Of a stretch of 64,000 bases of DNA, positions 53,301 through 61,686 are shown piece after piece (position 1 is the stretch's first letter; each line of letters opens with the position of its first letter). The notes beneath the pieces were generated by a model. That model was not told where the DNA came from. It was given only the letters and a program-made list of their open reading frames with translations, and did not search any database. The translations under genes and the position numbers were made by a program. The stretch is from Planctomycetota bacterium. GTDB lineage: Bacteria > Planctomycetota > Planctomycetia > Gemmatales > Gemmataceae. The DNA lies in NCBI GenBank assembly GCA_021413735.1, contig JAIOPV010000198.1, positions 1 to 64,000 of the forward strand. Reading direction: 5' to 3'.

Positions 53301-54774
53301 CTTCCCCCGCAGTTGCGACGACCTCCAACGATACTGGGAACTTCAAGCTGCGATCTCGTCCAACCCGACGATCGCGGACGCCTTCAAGAAAGACGGAGCC
53401 GAGAAGGCACTCGTGGAACTCGAAAAGCGAGCCGCCGGGGCCGTGAAACTGATGACCGATCTGAAGGAAAGCACTGACAAGCTCACGGTCGCCGCCAAGG
53501 ATTTGAAGGATGCGAAAGACCTCGTTGCCAAGCTCGAAAAGGATTTCAAGGAAGCTGATGAAGCGAAGGTGACCGCCGAGAAGAAGCTCGACGCGGAAGA
53601 GAAGGTCCGTAAGGGACTCGATGAAGTTGTCTCTGGCGTCGTCAAGGAACTGCAAGCAGCGAAGTTGTTGCCGGAGAAGTTCGACAACGCCGAGTTGCTC
53701 GCGGCTCACAAGCGTGCTCTCGACCGTGCAACCGGCCCGACCCTCAGCTCGCTCCTTTCGCCAGAGATGATGGCCGTTGGTGGTGCCGGACTGAGCACAG
53801 CCCAGCTCATCGACATCGCCGAGCGAATGTCGAAGTCGGAACGGTCATCCAAGATCGCCTCAGACAAGCTTGCGGCTGAGGTCAAGCGTCTCACGGCCGA
53901 ACATGCCGAAGCGATGAAGAAGCTGACCGACGCTCACACGACGGACGTTTCCAAGTTGAAGGACGACCAGATCGCGGAGTTGAAGAAGGCCGCCGACAAG
54001 TATGCTGCCGACTCGAAGAAACAGACAGAGGGATTCGAGGCGAAGATCAAGGATCTGGATGCAGCGGTGGTTGCCGAGAAGAAGCGAACCGAGGACATCG
54101 CTGCGAAGTTCAAGACGGACCTTGGCAACGCGGTGACCCCTGCACAGGCCATCGACCTGTGGTTGCCACTGCTGGTGGGACTGCGTCGGCCGTCCGATTC
54201 GGAAGGTGCCCTCGCAGCAGCGACGAAGTCGCTGACGACCTCGCAGCCTGATTCAGAGGATGTGGCGAAGGCTCGGACCGTTGCGGGATTGGCTTTGTTG
54301 TTCCAGAACAAGTACACGGAGGCGAAGGCTCAGTTCGACGCGGCGAAGACGAATCCGAACTTCGAGGCGGCTCTTGCGGCGAAGAAGTTGTGGGCGACAG
54401 CAACCGAGGTTGGGTTGCAATCGGTGACTGATCCTCTCGCGGCGTATCGTCGTTCGCCGGAGTTGCCTGCCCGAGATCCAGCAGTCGCGGCTCGCTTCCT
54501 CGACGCGGGGATCAAAGCCTACAAGGACGGCCGCTTCAAGGATGCCGTGAACGCGTTGACCGATTCCACGAAGGCTGACGCGACGAATGCTGTCGCGTGG
54601 TACTTCTTGGGTGCGTCGAAGATGGCGCTCGGTTCGACCGACGAAGGGAACGATGACATACGGCAGGGTGCGGTGCGGGAAGGTGTGTCGAACGTTTCGA
54701 CGCAGGTGATTAGTCGGGCGTTGTCGCCGATTCAGGGTAAGTCTCGCGATGCGATCACCGCCGCGCGACCATGA
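50386..54774 (+). CDS. Giant low-complexity membrane protein with coiled coils and TPR-like end
   Basis: A 1462-residue protein. Residues 1-680 are acidic, Pro/Ser/Asp-rich and probably disordered, in repeats such as DLPDPSEQD and FTDFPDAEDE. One transmembrane helix lies at about 690-712 (GGTLVGMVLAGGACAGAYFG). Then come a helical region, two coiled coils (about 1018-1090 and 1158-1245) and a C-terminal part with TPR-like helices (DAGIKAYKDGRFKDAVNALT). With one helix, the disordered half is likely cytoplasmic and the coiled coils periplasmic. It is probably a structural or scaffold protein of the envelope; no catalytic domain is seen. Confidence 0.82.
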   Translation: MTNNPNDNDPKPLRPTDPAAIPPLPDEEGTDEVRIEDLPDLGPVDLAELSGDLPLDDPAHEGGGIWSERIPDPEMPISPNSDVNVGSFDLPSPSAEPASFADEGFVDLPDPSEQDSDSSHLFRPPANPTPKHDLAGASGNLAPIAPASGWFDASELPKQSDPKLKAEREFTDSDLFGGPMAKLGELVPLIESSDIFSGGHVPNADLAATSDVLLGAALDYATTDIPPEIPGEVPAVGSPSELPLGVMPLPGVESDELRAAQQREARMLEAQSLTDEDVERVFDDSDSLFDGLNAEAPDHFSGDDLPETRPAPTSKPEAVTPPNRDIPKPPHDPDLKELGLTPDFGASPKFTPDASSILADLSVMGSQRFESASEVRLDSPEFGRTIGGDANDGSEFGLELPGEMLSPDQQGRGPQAPDSASIVWSNPDGVSPEDEGTIPEVNLDDALPYEPYKGKATDRTEPSLPPSMMEDSTDVEFTDFPDAEDETASLEAFGSALAQKPITPKPSGKVSKVDSTADLELDDADLEPTQPKPPAKGSKPTMGLSGMAFRRPGQDDPHDAPTKESKAAMAPLADKKDAGKAKTKPDSKSGEGSNPSVEIDWMSGSAPQQPVSSTSATTGPVVVANWGPESIVQKNTDLVPVPVPVREPAADEIYDEPTSELEDPIHTRRTKPDLSMRSDREARRSGKGGWLGGTLVGMVLAGGACAGAYFGNLIPNGEKTTQAPAKQPNPDEATTADGKQPTAADVAAAVRAGDPTTAKKLAAAVKDPSPHLKAAQGEAELFAMLQEQKDATPIAATNPALKVAHQKLKAFLDDPVAKTPEAEKAAVKATIQLGVVFQLAGETDNARKLYETAREQFPKYASTFDAALNRMDATAAPPAPMPDGSSLRLTPADARQLLFAIVLLQDEPPVTPAKEDDTEAGVHFWKAIKMAKFENYVEAVALIKKAKAAHIKQAKAMAGRGLNPLSDPLEQIFPRSCDDLQRYWELQAAISSNPTIADAFKKDGAEKALVELEKRAAGAVKLMTDLKESTDKLTVAAKDLKDAKDLVAKLEKDFKEADEAKVTAEKKLDAEEKVRKGLDEVVSGVVKELQAAKLLPEKFDNAELLAAHKRALDRATGPTLSSLLSPEMMAVGGAGLSTAQLIDIAERMSKSERSSKIASDKLAAEVKRLTAEHAEAMKKLTDAHTTDVSKLKDDQIAELKKAADKYAADSKKQTEGFEAKIKDLDAAVVAEKKRTEDIAAKFKTDLGNAVTPAQAIDLWLPLLVGLRRPSDSEGALAAATKSLTTSQPDSEDVAKARTVAGLALLFQNKYTEAKAQFDAAKTNPNFEAALAAKKLWATATEVGLQSVTDPLAAYRRSPELPARDPAVAARFLDAGIKAYKDGRFKDAVNALTDSTKADATNAVAWYFLGASKMALGSTDEGNDDIRQGAVREGVSNVSTQVISRALSPIQGKSRDAITAARP

Positions 54775-54785
54775 TCTCTGGAATT

Positions 54786-54833
54786 CGCCGTTTGCGGCTT
54801 CGCAGGCCACAGCCTGCAAAGCCGCAAACGGCG
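54786..54833. repeat. REP-like palindrome between convergent genes
   Basis: Arms 54786-54807 and 54812-54833 pair in 21 of 22 positions around a 4-nt loop. The arm core GCCGTTTGCGGCTTCGCA is nearly the same as the palindrome inside putA (GCCGCTTGCGGCTTCGCA). It lies 11 bp after the giant-protein stop and 8 bp before the WD40 stop, so it may also end both transcripts. Confidence 0.85.
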
Positions 54834-54841
54834 AGACCAAA

Positions 54842-55840
54842 TTATTCCAAATCCCACACAATGACGTGCCCGAATCTCGCGCCAGCAACTGCCGTCAGGC
54901 CATCGGGCGCAACCGCGAGACACATCAAGCCGTCGATTCGCCAGCTCCATTCGCCAGCATGTGCCCCGGTTGACACATCCCATAACTGCACGCGATTCCG
55001 TGGGCGACGAATCAGCAACCCGCGAGCATCAGGTGTGAACGCGACCTGCGGTAGCCAGCGATCCGCGGCACGACCGCCTTCCGGTCGGGTCAGGCTGAAG
55101 GTTTGTTCGAGGAGCGCTCGTGGCTTCGGTGCCATCTGTGTGCCCGCCCGCTGAACAAGCGAGGGGTCTGGTTCATCATCGTCATCGGGGACGTTGCTGG
55201 GCGTGTCATAGACTCGCACATCGTTCCCGTCGCACACTGCGAAGCGTTCACCGTTCGGGGCGAACACGACAAAGGGGCGTTCGCTTGGGCGGGCCAGTTC
55301 CGCTCGATACGGGTGATCGACCGCCATCGCAACGCGGCCTGTCCCGAGGTCGAGGAGCGACGGTTTCGCGCGACCATACACGCCGAAACCCCAGCGACCG
55401 CACGGCGACAACGCGATGAGTGCCGCCTTGCTTTGCAGGACTCGGACCTTGTCGCTCAGGAAGGTGCCCTCAGCGGTCTCGATCATCCGCAACTCGCGCA
55501 AGCCCGCCTGGGTCGCAGCAAATAACTCCGTTCCGCGTTCGGCAAGAACAGCCCCCGCGAGGATGTCTTTGCCGCGTTGCAGAAGAAGTTTCCCCGTTGT
55601 AGTGTCGCAGACAGTGATGCCGCGCGCCGACCCAACGACGAGCCTTGCGCCGTCCGCGACGAACAGAATTGACGAGTAATCCGAGACGCGAGGAACCGGA
55701 ATTGTTCCGACGACCTGTCCGTTGATTCGGTCGAGCATCGTGACGCCATAGTTCGGTTGTGCGACTGCGAACGTCGAACCATTTGGATGGAACACGACGT
55801 GCGTGATGGGGTGCGTCGAACCAGTCGTGATCGCGTACAT
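54842..55840 (-). CDS. WD40 repeat protein, array member 5
   Basis: 332 residues from ATG 55840 (MYAITTGSTHPITHVVFHPN), chosen because GGAG lies six bases upstream; a longer frame would overlap the previous gene. WD40 units include VLAERGTELFAATQAG and VAFTPDARGLLIRRPRNRVQ, ending RFGHVIVWDLE. Last gene of a five-member minus-strand array. Probably a cytoplasmic protein-binding propeller. Confidence 0.85.
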   Translation of the reverse strand: MYAITTGSTHPITHVVFHPNGSTFAVAQPNYGVTMLDRINGQVVGTIPVPRVSDYSSILFVADGARLVVGSARGITVCDTTTGKLLLQRGKDILAGAVLAERGTELFAATQAGLRELRMIETAEGTFLSDKVRVLQSKAALIALSPCGRWGFGVYGRAKPSLLDLGTGRVAMAVDHPYRAELARPSERPFVVFAPNGERFAVCDGNDVRVYDTPSNVPDDDDEPDPSLVQRAGTQMAPKPRALLEQTFSLTRPEGGRAADRWLPQVAFTPDARGLLIRRPRNRVQLWDVSTGAHAGEWSWRIDGLMCLAVAPDGLTAVAGARFGHVIVWDLE

Positions 55841-55946
55841 GGGGTTCTCCGCTGCGGGCGAGTTGGCTGAGAACGCGGCCTGCCGAGTTCTCAGCCACTC
55901 AAATGGGCGCTGAGATAGACCGCTGAACAGGGCAGGGGGTTCGCAC

Positions 55947-56813
55947 TCAATCATCGACATCGAACACGACAAGCTTTCCGGTCTTGGTGCCGCAGATACC
56001 AGCAAGTCCGTCGGCACTGGGAATGACGCATGTGAGGCCACCGGAGTTCCAGTCGAAGCCATGCACGACCTTCCAGGATTCCGCCGACCACATTCGCATC
56101 AGCGGCGATCCGTCGACCGTTGCGAACTGCCTGCTGCCGAGAAACGCCACGTCGACGAGCATCGCCGGCTCTTGATACATCACCCGCCGCGATACGTTCC
56201 CGTTGCGGGTTTCCATCACATGGAGGGTCGATTCCCACCCGAACACAACCGTCTGGCTGTCTTGTGAGAAGCTAAAGAACCCCTCACCAACGTAGTTCAC
56301 GCCTTGCCGATGGTTTATCCCGCCGCTTGCCGCGTATCGCAACTCGAACGAGCTGACCGTGATTCCCGCGATGTGTTCGCCATCGGGGCTGAAGGCGAGC
56401 CGAGTGAATGGTGATGCACCATCATAACCCCTCTTTCGTCGCCACCCAGGAAGCTCCCACAGTTCAAGCTCCACTTGCCCTTGGCGACCAATCTGTGTCG
56501 CAACGATCTCCTTCGCGTTGGGAGATACCGCAACCCCACCCGAGAAGGTTCCCGGAAAACCGTGAATTCGAGTGCCATCTCGGGGGTTAATGATCTCGAA
56601 CATGCCACGTTGGAAGCCGCAGGCCAGCCACTCCGAAGTTGGGCCGAACGCAAGCTGTCCTAACGTGCCGTAGAACGCCCTCCGGTTTAACTCTTCGCCA
56701 CTGAGCCAGTCCCAAATTGCCAACTCTCTGGCAGTGGCCGCTGCCAGGAGTCGCCCATCGGGCGACACCGCCATTGTTAGTACAGGCTCATCAAAGGCGT
56801 CGATCACTCGCAT
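55947..56813 (-). CDS. WD40 repeat protein, array member 4
   Basis: 288 residues from ATG 56813 (MRVIDAFDEPVLTMAVSPDG). Blades include LLAAATARELAIWDWLSG and LAFSPDGEHIAGITV, ending TKTGKLVVFDVDD. It starts 20 bp after member 3 and lies about 106 bp before member 5. No signal peptide. Function unknown beyond the propeller fold. Confidence 0.85.
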   Translation of the reverse strand: MRVIDAFDEPVLTMAVSPDGRLLAAATARELAIWDWLSGEELNRRAFYGTLGQLAFGPTSEWLACGFQRGMFEIINPRDGTRIHGFPGTFSGGVAVSPNAKEIVATQIGRQGQVELELWELPGWRRKRGYDGASPFTRLAFSPDGEHIAGITVSSFELRYAASGGINHRQGVNYVGEGFFSFSQDSQTVVFGWESTLHVMETRNGNVSRRVMYQEPAMLVDVAFLGSRQFATVDGSPLMRMWSAESWKVVHGFDWNSGGLTCVIPSADGLAGICGTKTGKLVVFDVDD

Positions 56814-56833
56814 AACTTCACATACTCCGCACG

Positions 56834-57751
56834 TCAGATGTCCACGTCCCACAGCGTCACCCAGCCGCGTTCGCCAACCGTTGCGGCTGTCATTCCATCA
56901 GGCGCGAACGCCAACGACCGCACACGCCCGTTACCCCACGAGAACGCCCGCAGTTCCGTCAGCGTGTGAGCATCGAGCAACTTCACGCCATCGCCAGACG
57001 CGACCCCAAGAACCTGGCCACCCGGATGAAACGCGATGGCTCGACCCACAGAGCCAGTTTCCACTGGAAGTTGTGTGTCCGTGCGGGTAGTGAGATCCAT
57101 CACGCTCACGCGCTTCTCGGTGGTGAACGCGACTCGTTCGCCGTCCGGCGACAGCTTCCAGCCGATCGCACTTTCGCGAACCTGTGACTGGTACGGGTAT
57201 TTGGCGATGAGTGAGGCGTCGGCCAGATTTCGCGTCGCGAAGCCGCGTGAGTACGCCGAGCCGCCGCGACCGAATAACTCGTTGGTGCCGGGTCGGAAGA
57301 CGAACGGCCCTTCCCAGAGGTAACCCTCGGCCTCCTCCCACACCAACCCGCCAACGGTTGCCCCCTTGAGATCATGCCTCACGAGGACCGTCTTGTCCTT
57401 GTAGCAGGTCATCACCAGCGACGTGCCGTCCGGCGAGATCGCGAACCCGTTCAGTTGCGACGGATTGCCGTCGTCGAATTCCAGGTCTTCTTCGACCCCA
57501 TCGGCGGAGCGCGTCCAAACGCCGCCAGTCACGAAAGCCACGAACATCCGGCCAGTATCCGCGTCGAAATGGATGGTAGTCGGGTGGTGCCCACCCCATT
57601 CCTCTCGGTCGAACACTCGTTTCGGTGGTTCCGAAGTGGTGACATCCCAGATCGCGACGCCACGAGAGTTGCCGCCGCACACAAGCAACCGCCCATCCGG
57701 GCTGAACACAAGGTGCTGATTCGCCTTCATCTTTCCGGGAAGCACACGCAT
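56834..57751 (-). CDS. WD40 repeat protein, array member 3
   Basis: 305 residues from ATG 57751 (MRVLPGKMKANQHLVFSPDG), with GAGG five bases upstream and 7 bp from the end of member 2. Blades include LLVCGGNSRGVAIWDVTTSE and RSLAFAPDGMTAATVGERGW, ending VTLWDVDI. The close spacing indicates one transcript with its neighbours. Confidence 0.85.
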   Translation of the reverse strand: MRVLPGKMKANQHLVFSPDGRLLVCGGNSRGVAIWDVTTSEPPKRVFDREEWGGHHPTTIHFDADTGRMFVAFVTGGVWTRSADGVEEDLEFDDGNPSQLNGFAISPDGTSLVMTCYKDKTVLVRHDLKGATVGGLVWEEAEGYLWEGPFVFRPGTNELFGRGGSAYSRGFATRNLADASLIAKYPYQSQVRESAIGWKLSPDGERVAFTTEKRVSVMDLTTRTDTQLPVETGSVGRAIAFHPGGQVLGVASGDGVKLLDAHTLTELRAFSWGNGRVRSLAFAPDGMTAATVGERGWVTLWDVDI

Positions 57752-57758
57752 CGCAACC

Positions 57759-58703
57759 TCACAGGTCCACATCCCACAGCACGACTTGCCCTTTCTCGCC
57801 ACCGGCAGCCGCGAGGGTTCCCTCCGGACTGATCGCCACCGACGTCAACCGACCGATGTTCCAGGTGTACTGTTCCACCACAGCCCAGGATGTCGTGTCG
57901 AGGACACACACGGACTTATCGTTGCTCGTCACGAAGAGGTAGTTCCCAGATGGGTGATAGGCGATAGCCCTCAGGGTGGACCGTGTGCCGCTCTTCACTT
58001 TTCGGGGCACTTCACGAGGTCGCCACACATGGAGAAACGAGTTGTGAAATGCCACAACCTCGGAGCCATCACGGCGAGCCACCAGCCCGCTCGGGTCGAG
58101 CATTTTCAACGGGACGGATTCGAGAATCTGCCCCGTGCGTGCCGATCGCATCACAAGGCGGTGGAGCCCAGTCTGGTCTTCGAATGGCCCTTCCTCCGAA
58201 ACAGAGCGTTCCCAGGCGAAGAAGCGATCGGTTTCCGTACCCGCGATCGCACCACCGTACAAGTTGGTATTCGGGCCGACGAACCATTTCTCTTCCCAGC
58301 CATCGGCCCCGTCGGAAATGAAACAGCGATAGCGAAATTGCTGATAAACCTCCCCGGTGCGAACGACCAGTCGCGAATCCGGCCCCGTGAGCGTGATCGC
58401 GCTCAGCTTTTCTCGCGAGTCCTCCAGTAATTGCACTTCGCGTTCACAGCCGGTGTCGCGCTCGAACTCAAACAGTCTCCGATTTGCGATCCAGCTCACG
58501 GTGCTTGAATCGCGGGAAAACGTGAGATATTTGGCACCTCGCTTGTCGTAGTCCGCGAGCGCTTTCGGTGCAGCGGTCGCTGGGATGTCCCACAGAAACG
58601 GGGATTGCTGGACCACAGCCGCCAAAGCCCGTCCGTCCGGAGCGAACTTCAATTCTTCGACGATGCCGGTCGCCGATGTGAGAACTTGCATCGTTGGGCT
58701 CAC
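57759..58703 (-). CDS. WD40 repeat protein, array member 2
   Basis: 314 residues; start GTG 58703, or ATG 58691 (MQVLTSATGIVEELKFAPDG). Blades include GRALAAVVQQSPFLWDIPAT and IAYHPSGNYLFVTSNDKSVC, ending GEKGQVVLWDVDL. It begins 8 bp after the member 1 stop. The tail is very like the isolated copy at 47.5 kb. Confidence 0.85.
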   Translation of the reverse strand: MSPTMQVLTSATGIVEELKFAPDGRALAAVVQQSPFLWDIPATAAPKALADYDKRGAKYLTFSRDSSTVSWIANRRLFEFERDTGCEREVQLLEDSREKLSAITLTGPDSRLVVRTGEVYQQFRYRCFISDGADGWEEKWFVGPNTNLYGGAIAGTETDRFFAWERSVSEEGPFEDQTGLHRLVMRSARTGQILESVPLKMLDPSGLVARRDGSEVVAFHNSFLHVWRPREVPRKVKSGTRSTLRAIAYHPSGNYLFVTSNDKSVCVLDTTSWAVVEQYTWNIGRLTSVAISPEGTLAAAGGEKGQVVLWDVDL

Positions 58704-58711
58704 TTACCATG

Positions 58712-59593
58712 CTAAAGGTCCACGTCCCACACGGTCACCTGACCGCGTTCACCGCCGGCAACAGCGAGGGTGCCGTCGGAACTGAAGATCACTCGCGTCA
58801 CTGGACCGACCGGCCAACGGTAACCGATGATCTCACTCCATGTCGTGGTGTCCCAGCAGTAGACGCCGCCGTCGATGTTTGCTCCGCCTGCTGCGAGAAA
58901 CCGACCCGACGGGTGGAACTGCGGACCACGGAACAAGCCAGTTCCGCCAGCCCGCAGCTCCGCGACCTGCGTTCCCGTCACCGCATCCCAGATCACGAGC
59001 CGCAGGTTGATTTCTCCCACCAAGAACCTGCCGCACGGCGACAACTCAAATTCATGTAGCGTGTCAATCCCCGAGATCAACTCACGGATGAACCGTCCGC
59101 TTGTGTCGAACTCGTGGATTGCAGTTGGTCGGGCAAAACGACCAGGAGTGACGCCAACCACGAGTCGCGAGAAGTCAGAAGATGCCCTGGCTCTCGTGGG
59201 AACGGTTCCAAGCTGCGTGATGAAACGGGCCAATGGCTTCAGGCGTTTCGATTCGAGTTGCCACACCTCAACCGTAGCAGGGTAGGTCAGCAGAAACCTG
59301 TCGCCGGTTATCACACTCACGGAATGAACTTCGGGTGTGACGGTTCCCGAAAGTTGGAATGAACTTGGAGTGACGGGATTCGCCAGCAAAATGGACCCCT
59401 CACCGGAGACGAAAGCTAACCTTCCATCATCGAGAAATCCACCGCCGATGGTTGCGGCTCCTGGTTTCAATTCGACTTCGGGTGCCCCTGGATTCGCGAG
59501 GTTCCACAACTGATGGCCCGAGAGGAGAAACCGACCGTCTTGAGACAACGCGAGATGGTTCACGAATGATCGTGTTCCCTGGAAGATTAGCAT
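58712..59593 (-). CDS. WD40 repeat protein, array member 1
   Basis: 293 residues beginning MLIFQGTRSFVNHLALSQDG, first gene of the array. Blades include RFLLSGHQLWNLANPG and FHPSGRFLAAGGANIDGGVY, ending GERGQVTVWDVDL. Divergent from the epimerase gene, with a 117-bp gap that must hold the promoters for both. Confidence 0.85.
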   Translation of the reverse strand: MLIFQGTRSFVNHLALSQDGRFLLSGHQLWNLANPGAPEVELKPGAATIGGGFLDDGRLAFVSGEGSILLANPVTPSSFQLSGTVTPEVHSVSVITGDRFLLTYPATVEVWQLESKRLKPLARFITQLGTVPTRARASSDFSRLVVGVTPGRFARPTAIHEFDTSGRFIRELISGIDTLHEFELSPCGRFLVGEINLRLVIWDAVTGTQVAELRAGGTGLFRGPQFHPSGRFLAAGGANIDGGVYCWDTTTWSEIIGYRWPVGPVTRVIFSSDGTLAVAGGERGQVTVWDVDL

Positions 59594-59710
59594 CGCTCAT
59601 CTCGCTTGGCTCGCGGTTGCTCCATTCTACATTCGGTCGATGATCCTTGCCGCGACCGAGCTTCAGATTATCTTGCCTCTTTCAATTCGCTCACACGCCA
59701 GGAGGTCGTC

Positions 59711-60736
59711 ATGTCGCGGAATCCGTCAGTCCTTATCACCGGTGCTTCCGGCGAGATTGGGCACGAACTGATCGCCCATCTCACTGCAGGCGATGCGGCT
59801 CGTCAGGTCGTTACGCTGGACTTGAACCCGCTTCAACCGGAACTCGCCGCGAAGGTCCGCCAGCAGTTTGTCGGGTCGATTCTCGACACGCAACTCCTTG
59901 AGCGGATCATCGCCGAGTACGAAGTGGATCGCGTGTATCACCTGGCCGCACTGCTCTCGACCCGCAGCGAATTCAGCCCGGCGTTAGCCCACAAGGTGAA
60001 CGTCGAGGGTGCGTTGAACCTGCTGGAGTTCGCACAGAAGCAGGGCGAGAGTCACGGGCGGCCCGTCGTGTTCTTCTACCCATCGAGCATCGCCGCGTTC
60101 GGCTTGCCCGATCTGGCGACGAAAGCAGCAGCGGGAAAGGTGAAAGAAGACGACTTCAATGTGCCGACGACAATGTACGGTGCGAACAAGCTGTACTGCG
60201 AACACCTCGGCCGCTACTACTCGCGGCACTACAAGCAGCTCGCAGCCGAGACGCTCAGCGGGAAGGTCGATTTTCGCTGCCTGCGTTTCCCAGGCTTGAT
60301 CTCAGCCGAGACGGTGCCGAGCGGTGGAACCAGCGACTACGCTCCCGAGATGATTCACGCAGCAGCCAGCGGCAAGCCTTACGACTGCTTCGTCCGGCCG
60401 GACACGCGGATTCCGTTCATGGCGATGCCGGATGCCGTGACCGCGATTCTTCGGCTGATGTCCGCACCGCGTGAGAAACTAACGCGAAGCGTGTACAATG
60501 TGGGGGCGTTTGCTCCGAGTGCCGCCGAGTTCGAGACGGTTGTGCGGGCCGCGTTTCCGATGGCGACGCTCGGGACGAAAGTGGACACAAAACGTCAGGG
60601 GATTGTGGACTCGTGGCCCGCTGATGTGGACGATTCGACCGCACGCCGCGACTGGGGACACGCCCCGAAATACGACTTCGCGACGTCGTTCCACGATTAT
60701 CTGATGCCGAGCATCCGCAAGCGTTACGGTGGGTGA
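59711..60736 (+). CDS. NAD-dependent epimerase/dehydratase (SDR family)
   Basis: A 341-residue extended SDR. ATG 59711 follows a strong AGGAGG. Rossmann motif TGASGEIG at 10-17 and catalytic YGANK near residue 156 are visible, with HLAALLSTRSE in the substrate pocket. The sequence resembles L-threonine 3-dehydrogenase-like / UDP-glucose 4-epimerase-like enzymes (GASGEIG and LRFPGLIS patterns). An earlier in-frame TTG lacks a ribosome site. It converges on the kinase gene with a 4-bp gap. Confidence 0.88.
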   Translation: MSRNPSVLITGASGEIGHELIAHLTAGDAARQVVTLDLNPLQPELAAKVRQQFVGSILDTQLLERIIAEYEVDRVYHLAALLSTRSEFSPALAHKVNVEGALNLLEFAQKQGESHGRPVVFFYPSSIAAFGLPDLATKAAAGKVKEDDFNVPTTMYGANKLYCEHLGRYYSRHYKQLAAETLSGKVDFRCLRFPGLISAETVPSGGTSDYAPEMIHAAASGKPYDCFVRPDTRIPFMAMPDAVTAILRLMSAPREKLTRSVYNVGAFAPSAAEFETVVRAAFPMATLGTKVDTKRQGIVDSWPADVDDSTARRDWGHAPKYDFATSFHDYLMPSIRKRYGG

Positions 60737-60740
60737 TCCG

Positions 60741-61598
60741 TCATGATTCCAGTTCGTCGGGATCGACTTTCGCGGCAGCTTCGTCGGCGAGTTGATCGAG
60801 GCGACCCTGAATATGGCTCATGCGTTCGGGTCGCTTGTTTGCATTCGGACGCAGGCATTGCTGAATCAACTCGGCCAGTCCTTCCGGGACGATTGGGTTG
60901 ATCGAACGCACCGGCTTCAAGGTCTTCTTGAAGATCGGCGAACTCATGGGCAGGGCATCTTCGCCAGTGATCCAGCACGGCGGCAGTTGCAGCGTCGTGA
61001 GTCGATACATCGTGGCACCGAGGTTGTATATGTCGGTGCGTTCGTTGATGAGTTTGTGTTCGACCGTCTCCGGCGCGATGTACTCGGGGGTGCCCTGAAT
61101 GCGATCCTTTGCTTCGCCCTTGATCCAGGCGAGGCCGTAGTCGAGAACCTTCACCTTGGTGCCGCGTTCGTAGATGAGGTTGTTTGGCTTCATGTCGGCG
61201 TGATAAACGCCGTTTTTGTGCATGTGCATCATGGCGTCCGCGATTCGCTCGAAGACACGAATCAGCTTCGCCATGCGGAGCAACGGAATCTTGTCCATCG
61301 TTTTGCCAGGCACATACTCGATGAGCAGTTTCGCCTTCTTCGGCCCGGTGAACCAACCGCCGCCTTCCGTCTCGAAGCAGTGGATTTTCACGAGGTTACT
61401 GTGATTGAGCATCTGACCAACGCGGTACTCGTGCTTGGCTTGCTCGAGAAATTTGAGATCTTCCTTATCGTCGACGGCGACGAGCTTGAGCGCGTACTCC
61501 TTTTCATCTTCTGCTCGACGAATGTGTAAAATACTGCTGTGTGCCCCGCTCCCGAGTGTATCGAGAACGGTGAACTTCCCGATTTTTGCAATCGCCAT
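60741..61598 (-). CDS. Atypical Ser/Thr protein kinase
   Basis: A 285-residue single-domain kinase. The glycine loop is GSGAHS (16-21), catalytic Lys is K38 (YALKLV), the catalytic loop is YHADMKPNN with HAD at 133-135 in place of HRD, and DYG (153-155) replaces DFG; GTPEYIAPE is present. It is thus a non-RD kinase that should still bind ATP and transfer phosphate. No membrane segment or sensor domain. Substrate unknown. Confidence 0.88.
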   Translation of the reverse strand: MAIAKIGKFTVLDTLGSGAHSSILHIRRAEDEKEYALKLVAVDDKEDLKFLEQAKHEYRVGQMLNHSNLVKIHCFETEGGGWFTGPKKAKLLIEYVPGKTMDKIPLLRMAKLIRVFERIADAMMHMHKNGVYHADMKPNNLIYERGTKVKVLDYGLAWIKGEAKDRIQGTPEYIAPETVEHKLINERTDIYNLGATMYRLTTLQLPPCWITGEDALPMSSPIFKKTLKPVRSINPIVPEGLAELIQQCLRPNANKRPERMSHIQGRLDQLADEAAAKVDPDELES

Positions 61599-61686
61599 TG
61601 TAAGCCTTCCGCCAAAACGCTGATTCTGATCTTGGCTATCATATTAGCGAAAGATGAGGAGCATCGCCAGCGGTGACGCAAGCCAC

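Noticed and set aside
51940-53709. Long open frame (about 589 codons) on the minus strand
   Set aside because: It is antisense to the 1462-residue membrane protein and reflects GC-rich codon bias; its composition is Leu/Gly/Arg-rich with no domain.
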